Shown here piece after piece: positions 44,257-52,646 of a DNA stretch of 64,000 bases. Source of the DNA: Caulobacter sp. AP07 (lineage in GTDB: Bacteria > Pseudomonadota > Alphaproteobacteria > Caulobacterales > Caulobacteraceae); assembly GCF_000281955.1 (NCBI RefSeq), contig NZ_AKKF01000008.1, forward strand, positions 1-64,000, read 5' to 3'. A program made the position numbers and the translations under genes. Within the stretch, counting starts at the first letter, position 1. Every line of letters starts with the position of its first letter. The notes under the pieces were generated by a model. The model was not told the origin of the DNA. It did no database searches and saw only the letters and a list, made by a program, of their open reading frames with translations.

Positions 44257-45651
44257 TTGCATAAGCCGTCGGCAGAAACCGGCCCGGACCAGGGCGCCGC
44301 ACCGTCCCTCGCCAGGGTGCTCCACAATCGCCACATCCAGTTCATCGCGATCGGCGGTGCCATCGGTTCCGGACTGTTCCTGGGCAGCGGCCAGGCCATA
44401 GCGCAGGCCGGCCCCAGCGTGATGGTCGCCTACGCCCTGGCCGGCCTCGCCGTGTTCTTCATGGCCCGCGCCCTGGGCGAGCTGACCCTGAACCGGCCCG
44501 GCGCGCCGTCGATCGCCGGCCATATCGACGATTGCGTCGGGCGTTGGGCGGGGTTCATCACCGGCTGGAGCTATTGGCTGATCTGGGTGCTGGTGGGCAT
44601 CGCCGAGATCACCGCCGTGGGCGTCTTCCTTCGCTTCTGGGCGCCCGACTTTCCGCAATGGCTGGCGGCGCTCATCACGCTCGTGACGCTGTACCTTATC
44701 AACCGCAACGGCGCGCGGCTGTTCGGCGAGATGGAATTTGGCCTCACCCTCATCAAGGTGGTCGCCATCCTGGCGCTGATCCTGGGCGGAACGGCGATGG
44801 TCGTGATGCATCTGGGCCCGCCGGGGCAGCCCGCCGACCTGGCCAATCTCTGGAAGTTCGGCCTGGCACCGCATGGCGTGGCCGGCCTGCTGGCGACCTT
44901 GCCCGTGGCGCTGTTCTCGTTCGGCGGCACCGAACTGGTCGGGGTCACCGCGGCCGAGACGGCCGAGCCGGAAAAGGCGCTGCCCAAGGCCATCAACGGC
45001 GTGATCCTGCGCATCCTGCTGTTCTACATCGGGTCGTTGGCGGTGATCATGGCCATCGCGCCCTGGAGCACCTTCAGCGGCGGCGAGAGCCCCTTCGTCA
45101 TGGTCTTCGACCGTCTGGGCCTGCCGGCGGCCGCGAGCATCGTCAATTTCGTGGTGCTGACGGCGGTGATCTCCACCTGCAACAGCGGCGTCTACGCCAC
45201 CGGCCGCGTGCTGGCGGCCATGGCCGAGCGCGATCAGGCCCCCCGGTCGCTGGCCAAGCTGAACGCGCGCGGCCTGCCGCTCAACGCCCTCAACCTCTCG
45301 AGCGGCGCGATGCTGGTCGGGGTGGGGCTGAACTACGTCTTCCCCGATAAGCTCTTCGCCTATGTCATGGCCCTGGTCGCGGCCCTGCTGTTGTGGACCT
45401 GGCTGATGGTCGTCCTGGCCCACCTCAACTTCCGTCGACAGCGGACCCGGGCGGGCGAAACCGGCAAGACGCGCTTTCCGATGCCGATCTATCCCGTCGC
45501 CAACGGCCTGGTGATCCTGTTCATCGTGGTGGTGGTGGCGATCATGGCGCTGGATCCAGGCAGTCGGCCGGTGTTCTACACCGCTGTCGTCTGGTTCTCG
45601 CTGATGGGCGGAGTCTATGTGGCGTGGGGCCGGCGGCGTCGCCTCGGCTGA
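44257..45651 (+). CDS. amino-acid permease, CycA/AAT type
   Basis: 464 residues, 12 membrane helices, APC superfamily. Start is TTG with a perfect AAGGAG seven bases upstream; no ATG start has comparable support. Marks: HIQFIAIGGAIGSGLFLGSGQAIAQAGPS, VFFMARALGELTLNRPGAPS, SFGGTELVGVTAAETAEPEKALPKAIN, VISTCNSGVYATGRVLAAMAERDQAP. The family moves D-serine, D-alanine, glycine and other neutral amino acids with protons; which one is not clear. Confidence 0.9.
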   Translation: MHKPSAETGPDQGAAPSLARVLHNRHIQFIAIGGAIGSGLFLGSGQAIAQAGPSVMVAYALAGLAVFFMARALGELTLNRPGAPSIAGHIDDCVGRWAGFITGWSYWLIWVLVGIAEITAVGVFLRFWAPDFPQWLAALITLVTLYLINRNGARLFGEMEFGLTLIKVVAILALILGGTAMVVMHLGPPGQPADLANLWKFGLAPHGVAGLLATLPVALFSFGGTELVGVTAAETAEPEKALPKAINGVILRILLFYIGSLAVIMAIAPWSTFSGGESPFVMVFDRLGLPAAASIVNFVVLTAVISTCNSGVYATGRVLAAMAERDQAPRSLAKLNARGLPLNALNLSSGAMLVGVGLNYVFPDKLFAYVMALVAALLLWTWLMVVLAHLNFRRQRTRAGETGKTRFPMPIYPVANGLVILFIVVVVAIMALDPGSRPVFYTAVVWFSLMGGVYVAWGRRRRLG

Positions 45652-45652
45652 G

Positions 45653-45705
45653 GGCCGAAGTAGCTGTCGCGGCGCCTGAACGGGGCGCCACCGAGGCGTT
45701 CGGCC
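45653..45705. repeat. nested inverted repeats between convergent genes
   Basis: Outer arms GGCCGAA (45653-45659) and TTCGGCC (45699-45705) enclose GGCGCC (45671-45676) and GGCGCC (45684-45689), each self-complementary. The region joins the ends of the permease and the LysR gene and may form a hairpin that serves as a two-way terminator, although it lacks a U-tract. Confidence 0.4.
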
Positions 45706-45721
45706 TTGGACCGGGCGGGCG

Positions 45722-46609
45722 TCAGTTCGCGTCGACGCCCAACTCCACGGCGATGGCGCGCAGGGCCCGGATCAGGGCGCTGCGCCGGCGCTCCTGCTGG
45801 CAGACCAGATAACCGCGCAGGGGCTGCTCGCGCACCAGGCCGCTGAGGGGGCGGTAGGCGATGCGCGGGTCGGGCGGGCATTCGGACGAGAAGAACGCGC
45901 TGACGCCCAGGCCCAGGGCGACCGCCTCGCGGATGGTCTCGCGGCTCTGCAGTTCGAGGGTGTCGGTCGGCTCGACCTCGGCCGCGGCGAGCGCCTGTTC
46001 GGTGAAGGCCCGGGTCTTGGAACTCGGCTCGCGGATCAGCAAGGTCGCCTCGGCCAGCCAGGCGATCGGCGTCGTCTCGGCCTGGGTCCAGGCGTGATCG
46101 CTGGGCATCGCCATCCACAGGCTGTCGGTAAAGAGCGGGTCGTAGGTGAACTGGCCGTCGGCCGGAGGGTCGCTGGCGATCGCCGCGTCGATCTCCGAGT
46201 CCCCCAGCCAGCGCATGACCTGGCGGGCGTTGCCCATCCGGACCTGGACGGTGGAGCCGGGATTCTCGCGGCGAAAGTGCGCGACCATGCGGGCGGCCTG
46301 GGGCGGGCAGTCGGAGCCGAGGCGCAGCGAGCCTCCAGCCAGGCTGGTGGCCTCGCCCAGCATGTCGTCGACGTCGGCCGCCGCCGAGAACAGGCGCTCG
46401 GTCAGGGCCAGCAGGTCGCGTCCGGCGTTCGACAGCTTCAGCGGCGAGCGGCGGCTTTCGAACAGGCTGACGCCGTGACGCTCCTCCAGCGCCTTCAGCT
46501 GCTGAGACAAGGTCGGCTGAGCGACGTTGAGGCGCCGCGCGGCGCGGGTGACGCCGCCTTCCAGGGCGATGGCGTGGAAGGCGCGCAGATGCTGGAAATT
46601 GGCGGCCAT
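45722..46609 (-). CDS. LysR-family regulator of the phosphonate locus
   Basis: 295 residues. The N-terminal winged helix is typical (NFQHLRAFHAIALEGGVTRAARRLNVAQPTLSQQLKALEERHGVSLFE), followed by a two-lobed effector domain. I chose the ATG at 46609 (MAANFQHL). It is divergent from the TonB-dependent receptor, phosphonate oxidase and phnX genes, with two dyads in the intergenic region. The effector is likely 2-aminoethylphosphonate or a related compound; this is inferred from context only. Confidence 0.9.
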   Translation of the reverse strand: MAANFQHLRAFHAIALEGGVTRAARRLNVAQPTLSQQLKALEERHGVSLFESRRSPLKLSNAGRDLLALTERLFSAAADVDDMLGEATSLAGGSLRLGSDCPPQAARMVAHFRRENPGSTVQVRMGNARQVMRWLGDSEIDAAIASDPPADGQFTYDPLFTDSLWMAMPSDHAWTQAETTPIAWLAEATLLIREPSSKTRAFTEQALAAAEVEPTDTLELQSRETIREAVALGLGVSAFFSSECPPDPRIAYRPLSGLVREQPLRGYLVCQQERRRSALIRALRAIAVELGVDAN

Positions 46610-46647
46610 GACAGGGACGTGACTAGACGATCGCCGTGACGGGGCCG

Positions 46648-46664
46648 TGACGGTCAAACCGTCA
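46648..46664. promoter_or_regulatory. palindrome A in the LysR/receptor intergenic region
   Basis: TGACGGT-CAA-ACCGTCA is a perfect 7-3-7 inverted repeat. A half-site-like GTGACGG occurs again just to its left. It lies 39-55 bases upstream of the LysR start and is a candidate regulator site. Confidence 0.45.
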
Positions 46665-46675
46665 TCAACGCCGTC

Positions 46676-46692
46676 CATAGGCGGCGCCTATG
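46676..46692. promoter_or_regulatory. palindrome B, LysR T-N11-A type
   Basis: CATAGGC-GGC-GCCTATG is a perfect 7-3-7 inverted repeat and contains a T-N11-A core, the usual LysR box. Its centre is 28 bases from that of palindrome A. It is about 105 bases upstream of the receptor start. Confidence 0.5.
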
Positions 46693-46796
46693 TGCCGCAT
46701 ACAACCAAACGCTTGGCCGACAGACCATCCGGCGCCCCATGAAGCCGTCCGGCGAGGCGGCGATGCGCCCCCGCTCACGGACATCAGGGGAAACCG

Positions 46797-49244
46797 ATGA
46801 AACCCGAATTCAGGACGCTGCTCTGCTACGGCGCGGCGGCGATGGCGCTGGCCGGCGGTCAGGCATGGGCCGAGGAAACGACCGCCAAGGACGCCGCGCC
46901 CAGCGACGCCAGCATGGTCGACGAGGTCGTCGTCACCTCCGCGACGGTGGCGCGCGGCAACACCATCGTCTCCAACCGGACCATCGCCGCCCAGCCGGCG
47001 GCGATGAACATCATCAACGCCATCCAGGACGTGCCGGGCGTGTCCATCCGCGGATCGGACGCCTTCAACGCCGATCCGTGGACCTACGGCGTCAACATCC
47101 GCGGCTTCGACGTCAACCTGCGCTCGTCGAAGATCGGCCAGACCATCGACGACATGCCCGCCTACAACGCCTCGTACTATCTGGGCGGCGCGCCGGCCCA
47201 GAAGTTCCTGATGAACGAAACGGTCGACCACATCCAGATCGACCAGGGCACGACCAGCGTCGGCTCGGCCTCGGCCTCGGCCCTGGGCGGCACCATCGCC
47301 TATGTCACGCGCGACCCGAAGGAAGAGGCCGGCGGCCTGATCTCGGTCAGCGTCGGCGACAACGACGCCCGTCGCTACGCCGGGGTCTATGACACCGGCC
47401 GGATCTTCGGCAACACCCGCGCCTATGCCGGCGTCGCCCGCTTCACGGCCTGCCGCTGGGTCCACAGCTGCAGCGACGGCAGCGGCGCCGACGAGTGGCA
47501 CGCCGAGGCCAAGTCGGTCAGCGAGTTCGACAAGCTGACCGTCACCGCGCGCCTGTCCTACGACAAGGCGGTCGATGACCCGCTGATCGAGGCCTCGCGG
47601 AAATTCCTGGACGCCACCACCGCCGGCGACGCCTCGGTCCCGGCCTGGACCGGCACGACCCCGGCCGGCGTCAACGAGAACTGGGCCCACGCCTGGTCGG
47701 CGCACCGCGAGAACACGCTGGGCTACGTCAAGTTCGACTACGCCGTGAACGACGCGGTCAAGCTCGAGGTCGCGCCCTACTACCATCACCAGAAGGGGCA
47801 GGGCGACTGGGCGCCGCCCTATCAGCAGATCGCGCTGGACCCGACCCTGACCCGCACCATCACCGGCGGCACCGCGCCGGGCGCCAGCCGCAAGAAGGCC
47901 TATTACGGCTGGACCGACAGCGCCGGCCGCCAGCGCGTCGTGGTCAAGGGCGTCGACTACACCGACATCGACGGAACCAAGATCAACGCGTCGCTCTGCT
48001 ATAATCCCGACGGCTCGGTGATCGCCACCTGCACGCCGCTCCAGACCTATCGCACCAGCCTCTACGAGCACGACCGCTACGGCTTCACCTCGAAGGGCGA
48101 CTTCACCTTCGGCCAGCACCAGGTGCAGGTCGGGGCCTGGTACGAGGAGCTGGACCGCGACTTTGGCCGCGCCTGGCGCCAGATCGTCGATATCCGCAAA
48201 GGGCCGGCCTATTACACAAGCCCCCAGCTGATCGACTTCCAACAGCACTTCAAGACCAAGCAGTGGAAGCTGCACGCGATGGACAGCTGGACCCTGGGCG
48301 ACCTGACCCTGACCGGCGGCGTCCAGAAGTACCTGATCGACATCGACGGCGAGACCGAGGGCTGGGACGCCTACGGCAAGCCGGTGGCGCCGCTGAAGAC
48401 CAGCCTGAACGCCGACTCCGACCTGCTGTTCAGCGTCGGGGCGCTCTACAAGGTCAACGCCGGCCTGCAGGCCTTCGCCGGCTTCTCGCAGAACTACGGC
48501 GCGGTGGGTGACTGGGCGCTGGAGAAGACCCAGACCGACACCTCCAAGCTGAAGTCTTCGGTGGCCAACGACTACGAGGCCGGCCTGCGCTATCGCGGCC
48601 CGCGCCTTTCGGCCCAGGTCACCGCCTATTTCATCGACTACGAGCACGCGATCACCTTCTACTCGGCCGACTTCATTTCGGGCGGGCCGTCGGGTTCCAC
48701 CGGCGGCATCAACTACACCGCGGGCACCTCGGGGGCTTACGCCAACGCCGGCAAGGGCATCGAGAGCAAGGGCGTCGAGGCCAGCGTCAACTTCGACCTG
48801 ACCGACGAGCTTGGCCTGTTCGGCGCTCTGACGCTGAACGACTCCACCTACAAGGCGGGGTTCCTGGGCGGCACCGCCAACGCCGGCACCGACAAGCCCG
48901 TCAAGGCCGGCAACGACGTGCCGGGCGCTCCGACCACCCTGGTCTCGCTGGGCGCGGACTACAGCCACGAAAACTTCCGGGCCGGCGTTCGGGCCAAGTA
49001 CACCGGCAAGACCGCCGGCGACGCGCCCAACACGCCCAACCTCTACCTGCCGGCCTATACGCTGGTGGACCTGTCGGCCGGTTACCGCCTGCCCTTGGAG
49101 GGCGGTCGCAACGCCGACCTGCAGCTGAACGTCACCAATCTGTTCGATGAGAAGTACATCGGCGGCATGCTGGACGAGTTCACCCAGCTCTACACGCGCG
49201 GCGCGCCGCGCACCGTCTCGGCGACCCTGAGCTTCAGCTTCTAG
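46797..49244 (+). CDS. TonB-dependent receptor of the phosphonate locus
   Basis: 815-residue outer-membrane receptor: signal peptide (AAMALAGGQAWAEE), TonB-box-like MVDEVVVTSATVARGN, plug (WTYGVNIRGFDVNLRSSKIGQTIDDMPAYN; VGSASASALGGTIAYVTRDP), then a large barrel ending in Phe (TVSATLSFSF). It contains loop cysteines (FTACRWVHSCSDGS; SLCYNPDGSVIATCTPL) that may form disulfides. AGGGGA precedes the ATG. First gene of the catabolic unit with an FAD oxidoreductase and phnX, so I infer an organophosphonate or its derivative as cargo. Confidence 0.9.
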   Translation: MKPEFRTLLCYGAAAMALAGGQAWAEETTAKDAAPSDASMVDEVVVTSATVARGNTIVSNRTIAAQPAAMNIINAIQDVPGVSIRGSDAFNADPWTYGVNIRGFDVNLRSSKIGQTIDDMPAYNASYYLGGAPAQKFLMNETVDHIQIDQGTTSVGSASASALGGTIAYVTRDPKEEAGGLISVSVGDNDARRYAGVYDTGRIFGNTRAYAGVARFTACRWVHSCSDGSGADEWHAEAKSVSEFDKLTVTARLSYDKAVDDPLIEASRKFLDATTAGDASVPAWTGTTPAGVNENWAHAWSAHRENTLGYVKFDYAVNDAVKLEVAPYYHHQKGQGDWAPPYQQIALDPTLTRTITGGTAPGASRKKAYYGWTDSAGRQRVVVKGVDYTDIDGTKINASLCYNPDGSVIATCTPLQTYRTSLYEHDRYGFTSKGDFTFGQHQVQVGAWYEELDRDFGRAWRQIVDIRKGPAYYTSPQLIDFQQHFKTKQWKLHAMDSWTLGDLTLTGGVQKYLIDIDGETEGWDAYGKPVAPLKTSLNADSDLLFSVGALYKVNAGLQAFAGFSQNYGAVGDWALEKTQTDTSKLKSSVANDYEAGLRYRGPRLSAQVTAYFIDYEHAITFYSADFISGGPSGSTGGINYTAGTSGAYANAGKGIESKGVEASVNFDLTDELGLFGALTLNDSTYKAGFLGGTANAGTDKPVKAGNDVPGAPTTLVSLGADYSHENFRAGVRAKYTGKTAGDAPNTPNLYLPAYTLVDLSAGYRLPLEGGRNADLQLNVTNLFDEKYIGGMLDEFTQLYTRGAPRTVSATLSFSF

Positions 49245-49255
49245 GCCGCCACCGG

Positions 49256-49291
49256 CCGCGCGGGGGTCCCGACCCCTGGATCCCCGCGCGG
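49256..49291 (+). repeat. hairpin between the receptor and FAD oxidoreductase genes
   Basis: CCGCGCGGGG (49256-49265) can pair with CCCCGCGCGG (49282-49291), a perfect 10-base stem. No U-tract follows, so rather than terminating, it may protect the receptor mRNA or reduce downstream expression. Confidence 0.5.
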
Positions 49292-49344
49292 TCGCCTCCC
49301 ATTGTGAAGACGCCGTCTCCTCGGACGGCAAAGGACCAGAGATC

Positions 49345-50481
49345 GTGTCGGAAAAGCATTTCGATCTGGCCGTGGTCGGCGCGGGCATTGTGGGACTGGC
49401 CCACGCCCTGGCGGCCGCCCGGCTCGGCAAGCGCGTGGTGGTGATCGATCGCGACGCCCAGGCCAATGGCGCCTCGGTGCGCAACTTCGGTTTCGTGACG
49501 GTCACGGGCCAGGCGCGTGGCGAGGTCTGGCGCCGGGCGCGCCGCACCAGCGCCATCTGGGACGAGGTCGCGCTCGCGGCCGGCATTCCGGTCGTCCAGC
49601 GCGGCCTGACCCTGCTGGCCCAGCGACCCGAGGCCCGCACCGTGCTGGAAGCCTTTCTCGACACCGAGATGGGCGAAGGCTGCGGATGGCTGGACGCCGA
49701 CCAGCTCGACGGACGCTTGCCGAACGGCGCGCGCGGGCAGGGGGCCTTGACCAGCACGACCGACCTGCGCGTGGAGTCCCGAGAGGCCATCCCTCGGCTG
49801 GCCGGTTGGCTGGAAGCGGTCCATGGCGTGACCTTTCTGCGCGGCGTCGCGGTGCGCGGCGTGGAAACCGGCCGTCTGGAGACCTCGGACGGCGATGTCC
49901 GGGCCGAGGCCGTGGTGGTCTGTCCCGGCGACGACCTCTGCACGCTGTTCCCCGACCAGTTCGCCCAGGCGCTGGTGACCCGATGCAAGCTGCAGATGTT
50001 GCGTCTGGCCGATCCCGGCTGGCGGCTGCCGGCTCCGGTGATGTCGGATCTGAGCCTGGTGCGCTACCTGGGCTATGCCGACCTGCCGCAGGCCGGGCCG
50101 CTGTTGCGGCGGCTTGAGGCCGAGCAGCCCGAACACCTGGAGCACGGCGTCCACCTGATCGTGGTGCAGAGCGCCGACGGTTCGCTGGTGGTCGGCGACA
50201 GCCACCACTATGCCGCCACGCCCGATCCCTTCGCTCATGAGCACGTCGACCAGCTGATCCTCGACGAGTTCGCCGCGGTGTTCGGCCAGGCCCCGCCGCC
50301 GGTGGTCGAGCGCTGGACCGGGACCTACGCCTCGGCGCGCGGCCACAGCCTGGTGGAGGCGCCGATGCGCCACGTCCGTCTGGTGACGGTGACCAGCGGC
50401 TCGGGCGCCTCGACCGCCTTCGCCCTGGCTGAAGACGTCATCGCCGGGCTTTATGACCTGAAGTCGGGAGTCGCCGCATGA
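49345..50481 (+). CDS. phosphonate-associated FAD-dependent oxidoreductase
   Basis: 378 residues from a GTG start. N-terminal FAD site VVGAGIVGLAHALAAARLGKRVVVIDRD, then NGASVRNFGFVTVTGQARGE, and a DAO-type C-terminal domain ending RLVTVTSGSGASTAFALAEDVI. This looks like the TIGR03364 FAD oxidoreductases found beside phosphonate genes. Such enzymes are reported to oxidise 2-aminoethylphosphonate or its N-methyl form to phosphonoacetaldehyde. Here it overlaps phnX (ATGA), which cleaves phosphonoacetaldehyde, and no phnW transaminase is present, so it probably replaces that step. Confidence 0.85.
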   Translation: MSEKHFDLAVVGAGIVGLAHALAAARLGKRVVVIDRDAQANGASVRNFGFVTVTGQARGEVWRRARRTSAIWDEVALAAGIPVVQRGLTLLAQRPEARTVLEAFLDTEMGEGCGWLDADQLDGRLPNGARGQGALTSTTDLRVESREAIPRLAGWLEAVHGVTFLRGVAVRGVETGRLETSDGDVRAEAVVVCPGDDLCTLFPDQFAQALVTRCKLQMLRLADPGWRLPAPVMSDLSLVRYLGYADLPQAGPLLRRLEAEQPEHLEHGVHLIVVQSADGSLVVGDSHHYAATPDPFAHEHVDQLILDEFAAVFGQAPPPVVERWTGTYASARGHSLVEAPMRHVRLVTVTSGSGASTAFALAEDVIAGLYDLKSGVAA

Positions 50482-51302
50482 GCCTGCAAGCCATCAGGGC
50501 CGTCGTCTTCGACTGGGCCGGCACGATGATCGATTTTGGCTGCCGCGCCCCGGTTGTCGCCTTGCGCCGGGTCTTCGCCGACGCCGGGGTGGAGATTACC
50601 GAGGCCGAGGCCCGGCTCGACATGGGCAAGGCCAAGCGCGACCATATCCGCGCGCTCCTGGCCCTGCCGCGCGTCGCCGACGCCTGGCGCGCGGTTCATG
50701 GCGCGGCCGGCGAAGCGGACGTCTCGCGCCTGCACGACGCGGTTGAGCCGATGATGCGCGCGGCGGCCAAGGACTGCGCGCGGCTGATCCCTGGCGCGGC
50801 CGACTTGGCCGAACGACTGGGCGCGGCGGGCGTCAAGGTCGGCTCGTCCACCGGCTACACCCGCGCCATGATGGCCGACATCCTGCCGCTGGCCGCCGAA
50901 CAGGGCTACGCGCCCCAGGTGGTGGTCTGCGCCGGCGAGACGCTGGAGGGACGGCCTTCGCCATTGATGATGTGGAAGGCCCTGGTCGAGCTGGGCGCCT
51001 GGCCGGCCGGCGCCTGCGTCAAAGTGGACGACGCCGTGGTCGGGATCGGCGAGGGCCTGGCCGCCGGAGCCTGGACCGTCGGGCTGTCGGCTTCGGGGAA
51101 CGGAGTCGGGCTGTCGTGGGAGGCGCTGAACCTTCTGCCGGCTCCCGATCGCGAGCAGCGCATCGCCGCCGCGACCGAGGCGCTGCGCGAGGCCGGCGCG
51201 CACTACGTGGTGGAAACCGTCGCGGACCTGGGGCCGGTGCTGGAAGACATCGGCGCCCGGATCGCGGCGGGCGAGACGCCGGACGGGCGTGGCGCGCGAT
51301 GA
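50478..51302 (+). CDS. phnX: phosphonoacetaldehyde hydrolase
   Basis: 274-residue HAD-type phosphonatase: phosphonoacetaldehyde + H2O gives acetaldehyde + phosphate. Marks: VVFDWAGTMIDFGCRAPV with nucleophile Asp12, DMGKAKRDHIRALL with the Schiff-base Lys, VGSSTGYTRAMM, and CVKVDDAVVGIGEGLAAGAW. Start ATG overlaps the oxidoreductase stop and its own stop overlaps the transporter start. It identifies the locus as carbon-phosphorus catabolism. Confidence 0.95.
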   Translation: MSLQAIRAVVFDWAGTMIDFGCRAPVVALRRVFADAGVEITEAEARLDMGKAKRDHIRALLALPRVADAWRAVHGAAGEADVSRLHDAVEPMMRAAAKDCARLIPGAADLAERLGAAGVKVGSSTGYTRAMMADILPLAAEQGYAPQVVVCAGETLEGRPSPLMMWKALVELGAWPAGACVKVDDAVVGIGEGLAAGAWTVGLSASGNGVGLSWEALNLLPAPDREQRIAAATEALREAGAHYVVETVADLGPVLEDIGARIAAGETPDGRGAR

Positions 51303-52627
51303 CCGTCGGTGCGGGTCCTGTCACCCGTTGGCTGAGCCGGGCGCCGTCCTGGGTCTTCGCCCTCTACGGCGGGCTGGCGGCCTTCGCGGCCTATTTCGCC
51401 ATGTACGCCTATCGCAAGCCGTTCACGGCGGCGAGCTACGCGCACGTGGCCGGTTGGCCCTTCGCCATCGATTTCAAGGTGGTGCTGGTGATCGCCCAGG
51501 TCGTCGGCTACGCGGCTTCCAAGATCATCGGTGTCAAGGTGATCTCGGAGATGCGGCCGGAACGGCGGCCCCTCGGCATTCTTCTGTTGATCGGCGGCGC
51601 TGAACTGTCGCTGCTGGCGTTCGCGCTCGCGCCTCCGGTGTTCGGACCTCTAGCCTTGTTCGCCAATGGCCTCGGCCTTGGCATGATCTGGGGCCTGGTG
51701 TTCGGCTTCCTCGAAGGGCGGAGGCTGTCGGAAGTCCTGGGCGCCATGCTCTGCGCCAGCTTCATCCTGGCCTCCGGGGTGGTGAAGTCGGTGGGCAAGG
51801 CTTTGCTCCTGCACGGCGTCGACGACCGCTGGATGCCGGCCCTGACCGGCCTGATCTTCGCGCCGCTGCTGCTGGTCGCCGTGGCAGGCCTCGCGCAATT
51901 GCCGCCGCCCGACGCCGCCGACGAAGCCGCCCGCGTCAGGCGCGCCCCGATGACCGCCAAGGCCCGCGCCGCGCTCTTCGCCGCCCACGCCCCGGCGCTG
52001 ATCCTGCTGGTGGCGGTCTATGTGCTGCTGACCGCGCTGCGGGATTTCCGCGACAACTTCTCGGCCGAGATCTGGACCGAGCTCGGCTACAAGGACGCGG
52101 CCTCGATCTTCGCCCTGTCGGAAATCCCCGTGGCGGTCATCGTGCTGGTCGGCCTGTCCCTGTTGATGCGGGTGCGCGACAACCAGCGGGCCGTCGGCTT
52201 CAATCTCGGCTTCGTCGCCTTGGGCCTGGGGCTGCTCGGCGTTTCAACCCTGGGCCACCAGTTGGGCCTGCTGGGGCCGGTCGCCTGGATGATCGCGGTG
52301 GGGGCGGGCCTCTACATGGCCTACACCCCCTTCAACGGCGTGCTGTTCGACCGGATGATCGCCGCGACCGGCAGTGTCGGCACGGCGGGGTTCCTGATCT
52401 ATGTCGCCGATTCCAGCGGCTATGTCGGCAGCGTCGTCCTGCTGCTGGTGCGCTCGTTCGCCAGCCTGGACCTGGCCTGGAGCGGCTTTCTCAGCGCCGC
52501 CGCCTATGTCACGTCCGTACTCGGACTGGTGGGAGTGTGCCTGGCCCGACAACTGCTGACCCATCGCGGAGGTCGCGCCGACGGGGCTCCAGCGCGACCG
52601 GTTCCGCGAACGGCCGATTTGTCGTGA
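51299..52627 (+). CDS. DUF5690-type MFS transporter of the phosphonate locus
   Basis: 442 residues, about 12 membrane helices, with AYFAMYAYRKPFTAASY near the N-terminus, GLGLGMIWGLVFGFLEGRRLSEVLGA, and GAGLYMAYTPFNGVLFDRMIAATGSVGTAGFLIYVADSSGYVGS. I believe this belongs to the DUF5690 MFS-related group. It overlaps the phnX stop (ATGA), so it is co-translated with the phosphonate enzymes and should be the inner-membrane importer for the phosphonate (or an exporter of the product). Confidence 0.8.
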   Translation: MTVGAGPVTRWLSRAPSWVFALYGGLAAFAAYFAMYAYRKPFTAASYAHVAGWPFAIDFKVVLVIAQVVGYAASKIIGVKVISEMRPERRPLGILLLIGGAELSLLAFALAPPVFGPLALFANGLGLGMIWGLVFGFLEGRRLSEVLGAMLCASFILASGVVKSVGKALLLHGVDDRWMPALTGLIFAPLLLVAVAGLAQLPPPDAADEAARVRRAPMTAKARAALFAAHAPALILLVAVYVLLTALRDFRDNFSAEIWTELGYKDAASIFALSEIPVAVIVLVGLSLLMRVRDNQRAVGFNLGFVALGLGLLGVSTLGHQLGLLGPVAWMIAVGAGLYMAYTPFNGVLFDRMIAATGSVGTAGFLIYVADSSGYVGSVVLLLVRSFASLDLAWSGFLSAAAYVTSVLGLVGVCLARQLLTHRGGRADGAPARPVPRTADLS

Positions 52628-52646
52628 CCAAGGCGGAGGGCCGGGA

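Noticed and set aside
46660-46680. Possible Pho box near CGTCAT...CGTCCAT
   Set aside because: The two repeats are 12 bases apart, not the 11 of a Pho box, and the second is imperfect; the 7-3-7 palindromes explain the region better.
46665-49988. Very long open frame on the minus strand opposite the phosphonate receptor
   Set aside because: It is the GC-rich antisense shadow of real genes: low-complexity Ala/Gly/Arg/Val composition, no ribosome site, no domain. The plus-strand receptor and oxidoreductase have clear family motifs.
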